64,000 bases of DNA from Macrostomum hystrix (lineage: Eukaryota; Platyhelminthes; Macrostomidae). This document shows, one piece after another, positions 1 through 11,163 of this stretch; position 1 is the stretch's first letter; every line of letters starts with the position of its first letter. The notes under the pieces are model-generated. The model was not told the origin of the DNA, did no database searches, and saw only the letters and a program-made list of their open reading frames with translations. Location: positions 16,124,501 to 16,188,500 of the forward strand of contig CATNEN010000001.1 in the NCBI GenBank assembly GCA_950097015.1, in the 5' to 3' direction. The translations under genes and the position numbers were made by a program.

Positions 1-20
1 AGCAATCAAACAGCTCCAAC

Positions 21-614
21 CTTGTCTTCCAGGACGTCGATTCGACGCTGCCGCCTGCTGATCTCTTCCCGCTGCTCCTTGCACAGTCGCTCCAGTGCGG
101 CCACCCGGCTAACAGCGCTGGCCAGCAATGCTGCATCAGTGTGGCTACTGTTAGTAGTACTGCTATTGCCGATGCCTGCCCTAGCGCTTGGCGGTCGATC
201 GCTGCCCCTGCTGCCCATTGTTGTTTCGCGTTGTTGGCGAAATCTAGACGGTACTGGGAGGGGAGCTCGGTGTTTTTGCTGTTGCTGCTGTTGTTGCTCC
301 TGTTTTTGTCGATCTAATCGCAAACGACGCAAAACTTCATCGTCGAGAACTTCATTAGCTAGTCGGACCAATTCTGAGTCGTCATCGTCAGGCAGTTGAT
401 GCAGTTGGTCTCCGGTGTCCCCGGCAATGTCAACTGACTCAGGCGACAGCGGCGACATTGGCGGCAGACGAGGCGAAGATCGTTTCGAAGCAGCACCGCT
501 GGCAGCATCCGTAGCCGAGCTTCGATTCGCCGCCTTATCACTGGTATTGCCAGGACTTGAAGCTTTGAATGGAACACGCCGAGACTTATTCAAAGACGAC
601 ATTGGACCGCTCAT
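21..614 (-). CDS. UBXN11: First coding exon of a UBXN11 (socius)-like UBX-domain protein, partial
   Basis: The exon encodes 198 residues and runs off the left side of the window. It ends at a good donor (AAG then GTTGGA) at position 20, in phase 0; without splicing the frame stops at 6-8. The N-terminus has the pattern MSSLNKSRRVPF, and about residues 172-198 form a short coiled coil (LERLCKEQREEI, RRIDVLEDK). Both resemble, from memory, the start and first coiled coil of vertebrate UBXN11. That protein is a UBX-domain, Rnd-GTPase-interacting protein linked to p97/VCP biology. The middle is low complexity, rich in Ser, Ala, Arg and Pro, with a run of Gln. Two starts are possible, Met1 at 614 and Met5 at 602; Met5 fits the family start better. 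A splice-acceptor-like sequence (TTATTGCAG) lies about 24 nt upstream of the ATG. The UBX domain itself lies outside the window, so the family call rests on short motifs. Confidence 0.5.
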
Positions 615-765
615 TTCTGCATTCGGTATTTGTTGAACTGCAATAAGTTCATTGTTGATTGTCAGTTCTGTTTAGTTTCACATTTCATAATTTGCGGTCT
701 AATGTACATTATTTTATCATAAAAAAGAACGATAATCCATTGATAATATAAAAAAATAACTGCAG

Positions 766-1050
766 GAGGGCAGATGGCGACACTAGACCCGCAGCAATTC
801 TGCCTATTTCGCTGGCTCCTGAGCACACACGCACACAGATACTGTACGCAGGCACACGCTCACACAGGCGTGTACATCTGCCCTGACTTTCTCATCGTCA
901 GGCAGTGTACACTTCACTGTGCCGTGGAGGTTGGCCCTCAAGGGCGTAAACTGCACGACAAGCCCCCAAGCCTTCTCTCCGCGGCTGCGCCCCAAATAAA
1001 TGTGGCCTCGCCGTGGAATCGAACACCGCTCTGCCCAAACGATAAGCCAC
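766..1050 (-). repeat. tRNA-derived SINE, family A, partial copy
   Basis: This stretch matches 42040-42390 over most of its length. Shared blocks include CTGAGCACACACGCACACAG, CTGACTTTCTCATCGTCAGG, and CTTCTCTCCGCGGCTGCGCC. The tRNA-like head that is complete in the 42-kb copy is shortened here (ACCGCTCTGCCC remains). The orientation is assigned from the tRNA-like head, which reads on the minus strand. Confidence 0.7.
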
Positions 1051-1071
1051 AACCATCTATAATCAGCCCAA

Positions 1072-1215
1072 CTAATGCTGGTAGGAATTTAACGGCTCTG
1101 TAAATCGAAGCAATGCAGAGTTAAGTGTCTTGCTAAAGGACACAAATTTGTTCCATTGGAGCTCGGAATCGAACCCCCCGACCTTAAAGTCATGAGTCTG
1201 ACGCTCGAAACGCCT
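1072..1215 (-). repeat. tRNA-derived SINE, family B, head portion
   Basis: On the minus strand there is a tRNA-like head with a B-box-like GGTTCGATTCC, followed by the family's conserved body containing the complement of GTCTTGCTAAAGGACACAAA. The same body is found at 8.7-8.9 kb and 52.6-52.8 kb. It directly abuts the family A copy, so one SINE landed beside or in the other. Confidence 0.7.
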
Positions 1216-1416
1216 AGAAAATGATAGCGATATAAAAAATAATAAAACTGACAAAATTGTTGATGTAGAGCTCTGTAACTATTTTCTTCATCAATTATCT
1301 ATATATTTACATTCGTAATAAACAAATGATTAACAACTGATAGCATTGCGTACAGTGAAGTGAGCTGGAAATTCGGCAGACTGAATAGATGCCAAACCAA
1401 TGCGTCACAGAACAGC

Positions 1417-1857
1417 TTAGGCCGAATCATCTAGCAAGCCAGCCTCGGCCAGTACACCCGTCATGTGATCATCGATAGCGGCCTGCAGACTGAGCAGTCG
1501 TTCGGCGATGGCCGCCCTGCTAGCAGGCGTGTGCGGGCCAGCTTGGGCGAATCGGTTCTTCCATTGGCTGATAGCCGCACTGGCAGCGTCGAATGCGGCC
1601 TCGGTGGCTGCAATCTGGTCACGAAGCGCCTGCTGCTCGAGCTCCAGCTCTGCCGCGGTTGAGCTACCAGTCGCCAAGAAGCGAATCTGTTCCAGGCGCT
1701 CCAGGGTGCTCAGCTTCAGCTTCATCGCCAGCCTAGCCTGCTCAGTCGAGTGCTGGTCGCGCAGAGCTGCTTCGGCGCTAGAGTCCAACTGGATGTTGCA
1801 ATTTTCCTGCGCGCATTTGCGACACAACCGTTTGGCTGGCGTTGGCGACAGTGACAT
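1417..1857 (-). CDS. Unrecognised 146-aa coiled-coil protein
   Basis: A single open frame from an ATG at 1857 to a stop at 1417 encodes 146 aa. I do not recognise the family. The N-terminus has a CxxCAxxxC cluster (residues about 12-20). The rest is Ala-, Leu-, Glu- and Gln-rich and predicted helical, with heptad-like stretches around residues 40-105 and 115-140. GC content and codon use are those of a gene, unlike the AT-rich DNA nearby. A clean acceptor (TTTTTCATTGTCAG) ends 16 nt before the ATG, so this is either a second exon whose 5' exon is non-coding, or a trans-spliced transcript. It lies downstream of the ZNF511-like gene on the same strand and upstream of the UBXN11-like exon. It could be a small kinetochore- or cilium-type coiled-coil subunit, but nothing in the sequence decides this. 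Confidence 0.55.
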   Translation of the reverse strand: MSLSPTPAKRLCRKCAQENCNIQLDSSAEAALRDQHSTEQARLAMKLKLSTLERLEQIRFLATGSSTAAELELEQQALRDQIAATEAAFDAASAAISQWKNRFAQAGPHTPASRAAIAERLLSLQAAIDDHMTGVLAEAGLLDDSA

Positions 1858-1908
1858 TGCCGATTGAAATCTGACAATGAAAAAGTCAGGGCTGATGTTC
1901 TACACACC

Positions 1909-4263
1909 TCAGGCAGAGTTCTAAGAATCTGATGGGTCAGGCAGAGTTCTAAGAGTCTGATGGGTCAGGCAGAGTTCTAAGAGTCTGATGGGTCAGGCAG
2001 AGTTCTAAGAATCTGATGGGTCAGACAGAGTTCTAAGAATCTGATGGGTCAGGCAGAGTTCTAAGAGTCTGATGGGTCAGGCAGAGTTCTAAGAATCTGA
2101 TGGGTCAGACAGAGTTCTAAGAATCTGATGGGTCAGGCAGAGTTCTAAGAATCTGATGGGTCAGGCAAAATCTAAGAATCTGATGGGTCAGGCAGAGTTC
2201 TAAGAATCTGATGGGTCAGGCAGAGTTCTAAGAATCTGATGGGTCAGGCAGAGTTCTAAGAATCTGATGGGTCAGGCAGAGTTCTAAGAATCTGATGGGC
2301 CAGGCAGAGTTCTAAGAATCTGATGGGTCAGGCAGAGTTCTAAGAATCTGATGGGTCAGACAGAGTTCTAAGAATCTGATGGGTCAGGCAGAGTTCTAAG
2401 AATCTGATGGGTCAGGCAGAGTTCTAAGAATCTGATGGGTCAGGCAGAGTTCTAAGAATCTGATGGGCCAGGCAGAGTTCTAAGAATCTGATGGGTCAGG
2501 CAGAGTTCTAAGAATCTGATGGGCCAGGCAGAGTTCTAAGAATCTGATGGGTCAGGCAGAGTTCTAAGAATCTGATGGGCCAGGCAGAGTTCTAAGAATC
2601 TGATGGGTCAGGCAGAGTTCTAAGAATCTGATGGGTCAGGCAGAGTTCTAAGAATCTGATGGGCCAGGCAGAGTTCTAAGAATCTGATGGGTCAGGCAGA
2701 GTTCTAAAATTCTGATAGGTCAGGCAGAGTTCTAAAATTCTGATAGGTCAGGCAGAGTTCTAAGAATCTGATAGGTCAGGCAGAGTTCTAAGAATCTGAT
2801 GGGTCAGGCAGAGTTCTAAGAATCTGATGGGTCAGGCAGAGTTCTAAGAATCTGATGGGCCAGGCAGAGTTCTAAGAATCTGATAGGTCAGGCAGAGTTC
2901 TAAGAATCTGATGGGTCAGACAGAGTTCTAAGAATCTGATGGGTCAGGCAGAGTTCTAAGAATCTGATGGGTCAGGCAGAGTTCTAAGAATCTGATGGGT
3001 CAGGCAGAGTTGTAAGAATCTGATGGGTCAGGCAGAGTTCTATGAATCTGATGGGTCAGACAGAGTTCTAAGAATCTGATGGGTCAGACAGAGTTCTAAG
3101 AATCTGATGGGTCAGACAGAGTTCTAAGAATCTGATGTGTCAGGCAGAGTTCTAAGAATCTGATGGGTCAGGCAGAGTTCTAAGAATCTGATGGGTCAGG
3201 CAGAGTTCTAAGAATCTGATGGGTCAGGCAGAGTTCTAAAAATCTGATGGGTCAGGCAGAGTTCTAAGAATCTGATGGGTCAGGCAGAGTTCTAAGAATC
3301 TGATGGGTCAGGCAGAGTTCTAAGAATCTGATGGGTCAGACAGAGTTCTAAGAATCTGATGGGTCAGACAGAGTTCTAAGAATCTGATGGGTCAGGCAGA
3401 GTTCTAATTATCTGATCAGTCAGGCAGAGTTCTAAGAATCTGATGGGTCAGGCAGAGTTCTAAGAATCTGATGGGTCAGGCAGAGTTCTAAGAATCTGAT
3501 GGGTCAGACAGAGTTCTAAGAATCTGATGGGTCAGACAGAGTTCTAAGAATCTGATGGGTCAGGCAGAGTTCTAAGAATCTGATGGGTCAGGCAGAGTTC
3601 TAAGAATCTGATGGGTCAGGCAGAGTTCTAAGAATCTGATGGGTCAGACAGAGTTCTAAGAATCTGATGGGTCAGGCAGAGTTCTAAGAATCTGATGGGT
3701 CAGGCAGAGTTCTAAGAATCTGATGTGTCAGGCAGAGTTCTAAGAATCTGATGGGTCAGGCAGAGTTCTAAGAATCTGATGGGTCAGGCAGAGTTCTAAG
3801 AATCTGATGGGTCAGGCAGAGTTCTAAGAATCTGATGGGTCAGGCAGAGTTCTAAGAATCTGATGGGTCAGGCAGAGTTCTAAGAATCTGATGGGTCAGG
3901 CAGAGTTCTAAGAATCTGATGGGTCAGACAGAGTTCTAAGAATCTGATGGGTCAGACAGAGTTCTAAGAATCTGATGGGTCAGGCAGAGTTCTAATTATC
4001 TGATCAGTCAGGCAGAGTTCTAAGAATCTGATGGGTCAGGCAGAGTTCTAAGAATCTGATGGGTCAGGCAGAGTTCTAAGAATCTGATGGGTCAGACAGA
4101 GTTCTAAGAATCTGATGGGTCAGACAGAGTTCTAAGAATCTGATGGGTCAGGCAGAGTTCTAATTATCTGATCAGTCAGGCAGAGTTCTAAGAATCTGAT
4201 GGGTCAGACAGAGTTCTAAAATTCTGATGGGTCAGGCAGAGTTCTAATTATCTGATCAGTCAG
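1909..4263. repeat. Minisatellite, 28-bp unit, about 84 copies
   Basis: The unit contains CAGAGTTCTAAGAATCTGAT followed by GGGTCAGG and repeats head to tail for 2.35 kb. Variants alternate in blocks: CAGGCAG versus CAGACAG, GGGTC versus GGGCC, and a late variant TTATCTGATCAGT that recurs at 3408, 3990, 4165 and 4245. The recurrence of a multi-variant block shows higher-order expansion of several monomers at a time. The array occupies almost all the space between the ZNF511-like stop and the acceptor of the 146-aa gene. Confidence 0.97.
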
Positions 4264-4452
4264 AGTACATAACAATAACATGAATAACAAAGCGAAAGCA
4301 CAGCATCCAGTAAAAAGGTGACAGTCAAGTAAGCTTATATTTTTAACAAAAGGTTACTTTGAAAATGCTTCTTCAGTAGCTTTTTTGTCAAATCAGATCC
4401 AAAAATGCAGCGTGATTTCATCAATGAGCATTGCTCAACTTAGCAACGTCAT

Positions 4453-4827
4453 TCATTCAGTTTCCATAGGTTCAGTTATGGCCTCAGTGGCAGACTGACG
4501 AATGTCGTCGCCCTGCTCCATGCCTGTTGATTTCTTATCGCCGGAATGACGAGTCGACGAAACACGTGGAAACGACATTGGTGGACGCTTTCTAAAGTGA
4601 GTTTTTTTAATGCGATCAAGTCTACTCATAGTAGAAATACAAGTATTTAGCGATGAAATGAATTCGTCAACGCACCGGATAGCATCTTGTTGACGACTTG
4701 TTGGCGACTCTTTAGTTGGCGGGAAGAAACGAAAGCTGGCAACAAATTTGTGATCCTTAATAGCGTGCTCTTTGGCCGCAGTTGGGCTGGCGAATTTCTC
4801 ATCGCAGACTGGCAAAACGCAGGAGAA
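4453..4827 (-). CDS. ZNF511: Last coding exon of a ZNF511-like zinc-finger protein
   Basis: The exon starts after an acceptor TTTTTTCTCGGCAG (phase 0) and ends at a stop at 4453, giving about 124 residues. It opens with a C2H2-type finger of spacing C-x4-C-x12-H-x4-H (FSCVLPVCDEKF, then AKEHAIKDH) followed by FVASFRFF. This matches, from memory, the third finger of ZNF511 and the conserved ADFRF segment that follows it. The tail is Ser/Thr- and charge-rich and ends ITEPMETE. ZNF511 is a poorly characterised nuclear C2H2 protein. The upstream finger exon at 5.1-5.3 kb is in compatible phase. Confidence 0.72.
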   Translation of the reverse strand, partial: FSCVLPVCDEKFASPTAAKEHAIKDHKFVASFRFFPPTKESPTSRQQDAIRCVDEFISSLNTCISTMSRLDRIKKTHFRKRPPMSFPRVSSTRHSGDKKSTGMEQGDDIRQSATEAITEPMETE

Positions 4828-5110
4828 CTGCCGAGAAAAAAAGGTCAATGAAAGAACGGTTTAAAAATGAAGGATTTAGTTGATGACCACGAGGGATAAT
4901 GTTATTTATAAAGTTATATATATATATGGGACTTAAAAAGGGCCGTTTTAAAAGTACACAAAGTTAGAGTTTTCAGATGTATATTTTATGCACGCTACTG
5001 TAAGTAGTGCCGCCCGTTATATAAAAGTAGGAACAAGAAAAGGAATAAAAGTCCAACGCTTTTTAACAAACAGTGTTAAAGGAAAAAAGGAGAAGGCAGC
5101 CTGTGACTGA

Positions 5111-5318
5111 CCATTTTGCACAGAGGCCCAGAGTGAGCCGCTTCGATGTGGCAGTCCAACAGGCGCTGATTTGGAAATGCCTGTCTGCAGGCTTCGCAGG
5201 CGAACCGATGGCAAAGGCTATAGTGCAGCTCCGATTCCTCCAGACAGCGGAATGGAGTCAGCTGACTGCTGCAGCCTCCGGCCTGACAGCGTGCACCGCC
5301 AAGGAGGCTGTCATCGTT
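5111..5318 (-). CDS. ZNF511: Zinc-finger exon of the ZNF511-like gene
   Basis: Minus-strand translation gives a paired-finger segment. CQAGGC and LEESELHYSLCH form the first finger; FACEACRQAF and LLDCHIEAAH form the second. The order C-x4-C, HY-x3-H, C-x2-C, LLD-x-H-x4-H is the ZNF511 arrangement as I recall it. The exon ends at a donor ATG then GTCAGT in phase 0, which joins in frame to the finger at 4827. Its left end in the transcript is uncertain: the frame is open back to a TAA at 5319-5321 and the best acceptor could not be fixed. The linker to the third finger would be about seven residues shorter than in vertebrates, so a micro-exon may be missing. The 5' exon of the gene was not found. 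Confidence 0.68.
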
Positions 5319-5321
5319 TTA

Positions 5322-7829
5322 GGGAGTGGGTCAGTGGGCTAGATAGGAGGACGGGGGTTTAATCTAAGGCTAGCAACAACAGAAATATTGCTAGAACAAA
5401 CAAACCTGTTATTGAAAATGTCATTGATGTCTTCAGTATTTGCATCAATAGCCTTATCTAGGCAAAGAGCATCAGCATTTCCAAAAACTATCATTCTGAA
5501 AAAAATTATCTGCAATCAAGAAGACAATTTTTATTGGAAATTCATTATATTTATTAATAAATTCTGTGGATTAACTGATTCTAAAATAAAGTTCATGTAC
5601 TATCTAATTTAATATGATTTGCAATTCATATACAAAATGTGCAAATTTTTAACAATTTTTTGCTTACAGCCAATACATTTGCACTCAAGTTTGGACATGA
5701 ACATACAAAAAATATATGATCCTGTGATTGTATAGAACTAATGAAATAAATAAACTGAATAACATAAAAATATTTTTTCATAAAAAAACATAAAATAATT
5801 GATACAAATATGAAATAGAAATATGAAACGTACAAGTGTCTACAAGTAACAACTGGACAAGTGCAACTTTAATTGTAGTACAGTATTATAAAAGCCTAAC
5901 AAAATGTAACATGTAAAATAACATAAGACATTTTTATTTTTTATATTCTCTGCTTGCAAATATATCTTAGTTTGTTTTTAATAAAAAAACAAATTAATAA
6001 AAATGCTAGCATATAAAATGTAAATATTATTGAACAGTTTGCAGAAGTGAATTTGTTTATTTTGTTTGACCCTTATTGTGCATTTCTTTTTATTAATAAT
6101 TGAAATAGCTTCAATTGAAACATATTTTTACATAGTGTACACTTATTTTTTTGGCATACATTAGCATATAACGGCTTACATTACATATTATTTTACTTTC
6201 TGCCTCCGGCGTACACATAGCATGATCGAGACTATGGACATGGTAAACAAGTATATTGTAGAAGCAATTTCGTGTTAAAATAAATTGAATAGATAACTTT
6301 AATGAGTTTGTTTTATTATATAAAAATGCATCAAGAAATGTACACCCTGATCAGTAAATATAATAAAATATGTTGCAATATATAAGAAAATAAGATTCAT
6401 TCAAAATATAAATAAAAAATTGAACATATGTTTCTGTGCTAATAACATAGAAGCGATTAATATTCTATTTTATGAGTATAAATAGAATATTATATAAAAT
6501 ATAAAATCTCTATTTTATGAGTATTATAATGAAAGTGCCAGTTGTATGGTGGCCATGCCTAAGTGATAATTTCTAAAGGGCATAGAAAATTATTGTAAAT
6601 AATCTATCATTCCTTTTTTCGTATATTAGCACTCGCAAAATAAATAAAATTGAAAAAGAAGGCATACCACTCGAAAAACGTTTGTAATAGAAAATTAACC
6701 CTCTAGCTAATTAATGTAACACTGCTTTGACAGTGATACATTAAGATTAATTAGTTAATTAATTACAGTTTGTCTTTCATGGAAACATTCCGCATGACAC
6801 GATTGAATTTTCGGCAAATTCTTCATCGATAAATCGTGCACTTTAAGAAAATTAAAACAATTTTGCGATTGCAAACGAGCAGAATATTAAGCTTAAAAAT
6901 GAATTTTAACTCTTTGCGATTCATGCTTTACTGCTATTGCCAAGGTGTAGTGTTTTAGTTAAATACTTTGAAACACGACATTATACTGTGTAAAATCACT
7001 ATAGTTTAAAAATATTGCGAATTGTTGCTTAAATTTGTATTTCCTTTTTGGATATTCCGATCAAATATGGCTTCTGTGCTTGCATTATTTGTTTCAAAAC
7101 ACGCAGAATAAAGCAGCAAAAAGTCTGTCAGCTTCACAGAAAGACACAGATAACAAACACTTGCATATATTTTTAGCGTAGATTGCATAGGACTAGCGTA
7201 TAATAACACTAGCGTAGGCATCCGAAACTTTTCTTATGACTGACACTGATAGCTCAATAAGAAGTATATATGTCGTTTGATTTGTGATAGACCGCATAGA
7301 GATAATTTGGTACTCTTGACTGTTTATTTTTCCGTTTTCTATAAAAATGATTTGAATTAGACTACGAATTACGACCGACGGTATGTATAAGAAAAAGAGC
7401 AGCGACGAGAAATCTATAGCTAGCAGAAATATTGAATTTCAAAGAAGGATAATTGCAGTCAGAAATAAAAACACTACGTGCTATATATTTTATTGATATA
7501 ATAATTCATCCTGCAATTCATGCAAAAAACGGAATTTGAAAATCTTACACATTACGAATGAAAGCTTTTTTTAATTTTAGCCTTGTAGGAATTGTAGAAG
7601 AAAAGTTAATTATAATCTGAAAAATGAAAAAATTAAAAAAATTATCGTTCATTCTTTTGTAAAGTTCAAAACTTTATGAGATTCGGTAGAACAAGTTAGG
7701 CAAGAATTATATCAAAAGAACAGCTTTGTATGTGCATGCTTCCAATCCAAAGCTGTCACCATTTAAATCTGAAAAGTGAAAATTTCCAATCTCCGTAGTG
7801 TATCTTTTTCGCCTTAAATTTTTTTTCTG
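5322..7829. other. AT-rich non-coding region
   Basis: About 2.5 kb of AT-rich sequence with many short A and T runs. I found no convincing exon, RNA gene or array. The missing 5' exon(s) of the ZNF511-like gene may lie here or further right. Short frames present are typical of random AT-rich DNA. Confidence 0.6.
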
Positions 7830-7834
7830 TAGTT

Positions 7835-7945
7835 TCCCGTCCTTCTACTCCTAGTGGTCCGTCCTTGGTCTGGAATCGAACCTCCGACCTAATTTAAGTC
7901 TATTGCGAGTACCACGCCTTATAACCACTTCGGCTGCAAATACTT
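7835..7945 (-). repeat. tRNA-like SINE head
   Basis: Read on minus, the segment has an A-box-like AAGTGGTTATAAGGCGTGG and a B-box-like GGTTCGATTCCAGACC about 40 nt later. This is the spacing of a pol III internal promoter. The flanks do not fold into a mature tRNA, so a SINE or tRNA relic is more likely than a functional tRNA gene. Confidence 0.5.
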
Positions 7946-8083
7946 TAGTGGTTCTAGCTATTAAGTAAAATAAAAGAAAAAGTTATTATAGATAAGAAAG
8001 TTATAAACAACCTCAGCGGTGTCCAAAGCATATATGGTTTCTCTCTATCGTTATTCAGCCAATCAGGTGTGGCGGATGACAAT

Positions 8084-8463
8084 CTAAGCGTGCACAATCG
8101 TAGGCGCTGTAGTCGTGGTAGTCATTGGCTTGAAGCGTCTCAGCCAGATCTGACTGTCAAAGTCAGCCAGTCGCCACACCTGCTGACCGGCTGCGGCACC
8201 GAACCGCCTGTCCACGTGGCTTTCCTGGCTGCGCATTCCCGAGGTCTCGTTGTGCACAATCAGCTGCTGACAGAAGCCGTTCGACGGTGCGAAAGCGGCA
8301 GCCAAACAGTCAGTGGGTCGGCACTGGGTCAGGCACTCGATGTCCGACCGCATGACGTCAGTGGAATTGAGCACTTCGCTGCTTGAGTTTGAGCTCACAT
8401 TGATTGGCGAATTACACGGCTCAAATTGCGGCTGCACTTGGGCCAGAGTCGATCCCACGGTGA
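8084..8463 (-). CDS. Terminal exon with a PAN/apple-like cysteine-rich domain
   Basis: The exon begins after an acceptor CTTTTCTGCAG (phase 1) and ends at a stop at 8084, encoding about 126 residues. The core reads DIECLTQCRPTDCLAAAF, then PSNGFCQQL. The spacing C-x3-C-x4-DC, a run of small hydrophobics, then FCQQL is typical of PAN/apple domains, which are extracellular disulfide folds used in adhesion and protease binding. Two N-glycosylation sequons lie in the Asn/Ser-rich segment before it. The C-terminus is a Thr run followed by APTIVHA. Upstream exons, including any signal peptide, should lie to the right on minus and were not identified with certainty. Candidate donors occur at 9863 and near 10877. 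Confidence 0.55.
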
Positions 8464-8699
8464 CTGCAGAAAAGCATTTTCAAATATACTGCGTTGTGAA
8501 TTTCAGCTTCTATTATACTACTTACTATTACTACTTTTATTGTTTATTATTGTTTTATTATTATTGCATGAGATTAGTTAAATGATTTCAAGTCGGAAGT
8601 ATTTTTTTACTAAGGAAATCTTTGAAAAAAGATGTCTAGAATGACGCACTTTTCACTACAGTCAAAAAACAAATTGGTAGAAAATAAATGAGTGACAGC

Positions 8700-8925
8700 A
8701 TGGTTGCATAAAGACTGCGTACGGCTGTTTAGTCCATGGACAGGGGGGACGCCACACCCACCCTCAAATACCACAGCTAACGCTGGGTGAACAGAAGCAA
8801 TCAAGACATAAGTGTATTGCAAAATAGCACCAATTGTTCCACTGGACTTGGGATTCGAACCCTCGACCTTCACGTCGTGAGTCCGACGCTCTAACTAGTA
8901 AGCAAGCGGGGAATTGTAGCCCAGT
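8700..8925 (-). repeat. tRNA-derived SINE, family B, near-complete
   Basis: On minus the head reads TTAGAGCGTCGGACTCACGA with a B box GGGTTCGAATCC. The body and tail match other copies and end in the family's CAGTCCATGGAC-type palindromic tail (here TTTAGTCCATGGACAG). It separates the PAN exon from the array at 9.28 kb. Confidence 0.75.
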
Positions 8926-9279
8926 CTGAGTTGCTCTGTTCAAAAGCAAATAGTATTCAGAAAGATTTTCACTTTTTAGCTGCGTCGTCAATGCTTTTAG
9001 AGATTTTTTTACGCAGAAATTTGCAACAAGAAAGATTATTGATTTCCCTGGCATTGAAGCAGTAAGAAGACGGAGAGAAGAAGCGAGATGACACGCAGAG
9101 CTGACAGACAGACTGGCAGCAAAAGAATTGTGAGTCTGGCGTCTTTTTCGTAAATGCCTTAGAATAGTTGAGCATTTGTTCTCTATAACTTAATACTAAG
9201 TCTTCGTAGAAACTAAACAACAAGTATTTACTGTTTACCGCATGAACTTTTATTTGACAGCAGCATTCGCTTTTTAGAC

Positions 9280-9835
9280 TAGCAACTCACCTGCTAGACT
9301 AATGCCTCACCTGTTAGACTAATGCCTCACCTGTTAGACTAATGCCTCACCTGTTAGACTAATGCCTCACCTGTTAGACTAATGCCTCACCTGTTACACT
9401 AATGCCTCACCTGTTAGACTAATGCCTCACCTGTCAGACTAATGCCTCACCTGTTAGACTAATGCCTCACCTGTTAGACTAATGCCTCACCTGTTAGACT
9501 AATGCCTCACCTGTTAGACTAATGCCTCACCTGTTAGACTAATGCCTCACCTGTTAGACTAATGCCTCACCTGTTAGACTAATGCCTCACCTGTTAGACT
9601 AATGCCTCACCTGTTAGACTAATGCCTCACCTGTTAGACTAATGCCTCACCTGTTAGACTAATGCCTCACCTGTTAGACTAATGCCTCACCTGTTAGACT
9701 AATGCCTCACCTGTCAGACTAATGCCTCACCTGTTAGACTAATGCCTCACCTGTTAGACTAATGCCTCACCTGTTAGACTAATGCCTCACCTGTTAGACT
9801 AATGCCTCACCTGTTAGACTAATGCCTCACCTGTT
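9280..9835. repeat. Minisatellite, 20-bp unit, about 28 copies
   Basis: The unit is AATGCCTCACCTGTTAGACT, nearly perfect through the array with only a few substitutions (TTACACT, TCAGACT). Its reverse complement contains CAGGTGAGG, an exact splice-donor consensus repeated every 20 nt on the minus strand. The same monomer in opposite orientation forms the array at 20135-20446. Confidence 0.97.
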
Positions 9836-10130
9836 AGAATCATCAATTAGTGCAATAGACTCACCGCATAATAGCATGGCTATTTCAACACAAGCCGTAA
9901 ATGATAAATTGTAACGCATTTCAATACGATAAACGTTTATTGTCATGAAATCTCGCTCAAAATTTATCAAGATAAAATGTTGCCTGTGTATAGCCTTAAG
10001 ATTTATATTCTTTCTCTTTACTGTTTGTTGCCAATCCTGTCTGTTGCTATGCAAGAAGCTAAATTGTGTTTTTGGTTAAACACAATGGCCTGGGTAGGCT
10101 TAGAGGGCAAGAGAAAATTTTTTAAACTAG

Positions 10131-10612
10131 ACTCCTAACTAAGAGTCCTAAATAAGTCCTAACTAGAATCGCAGCAAGAGTTCTAACTAGAATAGCAGCA
10201 AGAGTTCTAACTAGAATCGCAGCAATAGTTCTAACTAGAATCGCAGCAAGAGTCCTAACTAGAATCGCAGCAAGAGTTCTAACTAGAATCGCAGCAAGAG
10301 TCCTAACTAGAATCGCAGCAAGAGTTCTAACTGGAATCGCAGCAAGTGTCCTAACTAGAATCGCAGCAATAGTTCTAACTAGAATCACAGCAAGAGTCCT
10401 AACTAGAATCGCAGCAAGAGTTCTAACTAGAATCGCAGCAAGAGTCCTAGCTAGAATCGCAGCAAGAGTTCTAACTAGAATCGCAGCAAGAGTCCTAACT
10501 AGAATCGCAGCAAGAGTCCTAACTAGAATCGCAGCAAGAGTTCTAACTAGAATCGCAGCAAGAGTCCTAGCTAGAATCGCAGCAAGAGTCCTAACTAGAA
10601 TCGCAGCAAGAG
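10131..10612. repeat. Minisatellite, 24-bp unit, about 20 copies
   Basis: The unit contains AGAGTCCTAACTAGAATCGC followed by AGCA. It alternates between GTCCTAA and GTTCTAA variants. The copies at the right edge decay into unique sequence (GAAATCAGTGGAATCG). Confidence 0.95.
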
Positions 10613-10619
10613 TTCAAAT

Positions 10620-11160
10620 TGAAATCAGTGGAATCGTCACAAAATTAGCAGCAAAAGTTTCTCCTCAGTGGAATTGCAGTTGAATATATCATCAGAATTG
10701 TAACAAGACAGGGTTTCCGTTGGTTATCGCTGCAGGAGCTGTATGTGCCAGAATCGAATCAGGAATCGTAAGTAGAAGCAGTTTCTGCTGCGAATAACAA
10801 ACTATCGTGACCCGATAAAGAACGTAAAAGTTTTCTTTATACTGTTTAGTTTTCAAAACAAATTGCTTTGACTCACCCTGCGTTGCTTCGGCGAACCACC
10901 TGCTTCTTATCTGGCGAGTGCTGCTTCAAATCAATACTCAAACTGTCATTTAAGCAGTTCTTGCAGCACTTCGATATAGCCCGAATGGCATATGAATTAC
11001 GAGTTCATAGCCAGTTCTGGTGATTGTGTTGAAACAATAGCAATCGAAACGGCATCGCTCTAGCTGCTAGAGTGACCGGTCACGGAGGAGCGAGTGGGGA
11101 GTGATTGGCAGCTGAATGTGGGCGTTGTGTCAATCTCTTGTTTTGGCGATCCCCTCTAAA
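10620..11160. other. Unique sequence upstream of the secreted-protein gene
   Basis: About 540 bp with moderate GC. On minus, about 11000-10877 is an open stretch ending at a donor-like GCAGG then GTGAGT. It could be an exon of a minus-strand gene, perhaps the PAN gene, but the phase does not match the exon at 8463 directly. The right end should contain the promoter of the gene starting at 11272. Confidence 0.35.
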
Positions 11161-11163
11161 GGC

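Noticed and set aside
22-399. Plus-strand frame with a Cys run and hydrophobic stretches
   Set aside because: It is antisense to the Gln-rich UBXN11-like exon; the Cys run is the complement of the Gln codons.
5073-5342. 89-codon plus-strand frame
   Set aside because: The opposite strand encodes the paired zinc fingers of the ZNF511-like gene, which explains the open frame as a shadow.
9280-10612. CRISPR-like direct repeats
   Set aside because: The units are contiguous without unique spacers, and the genome is eukaryotic; these are minisatellites.
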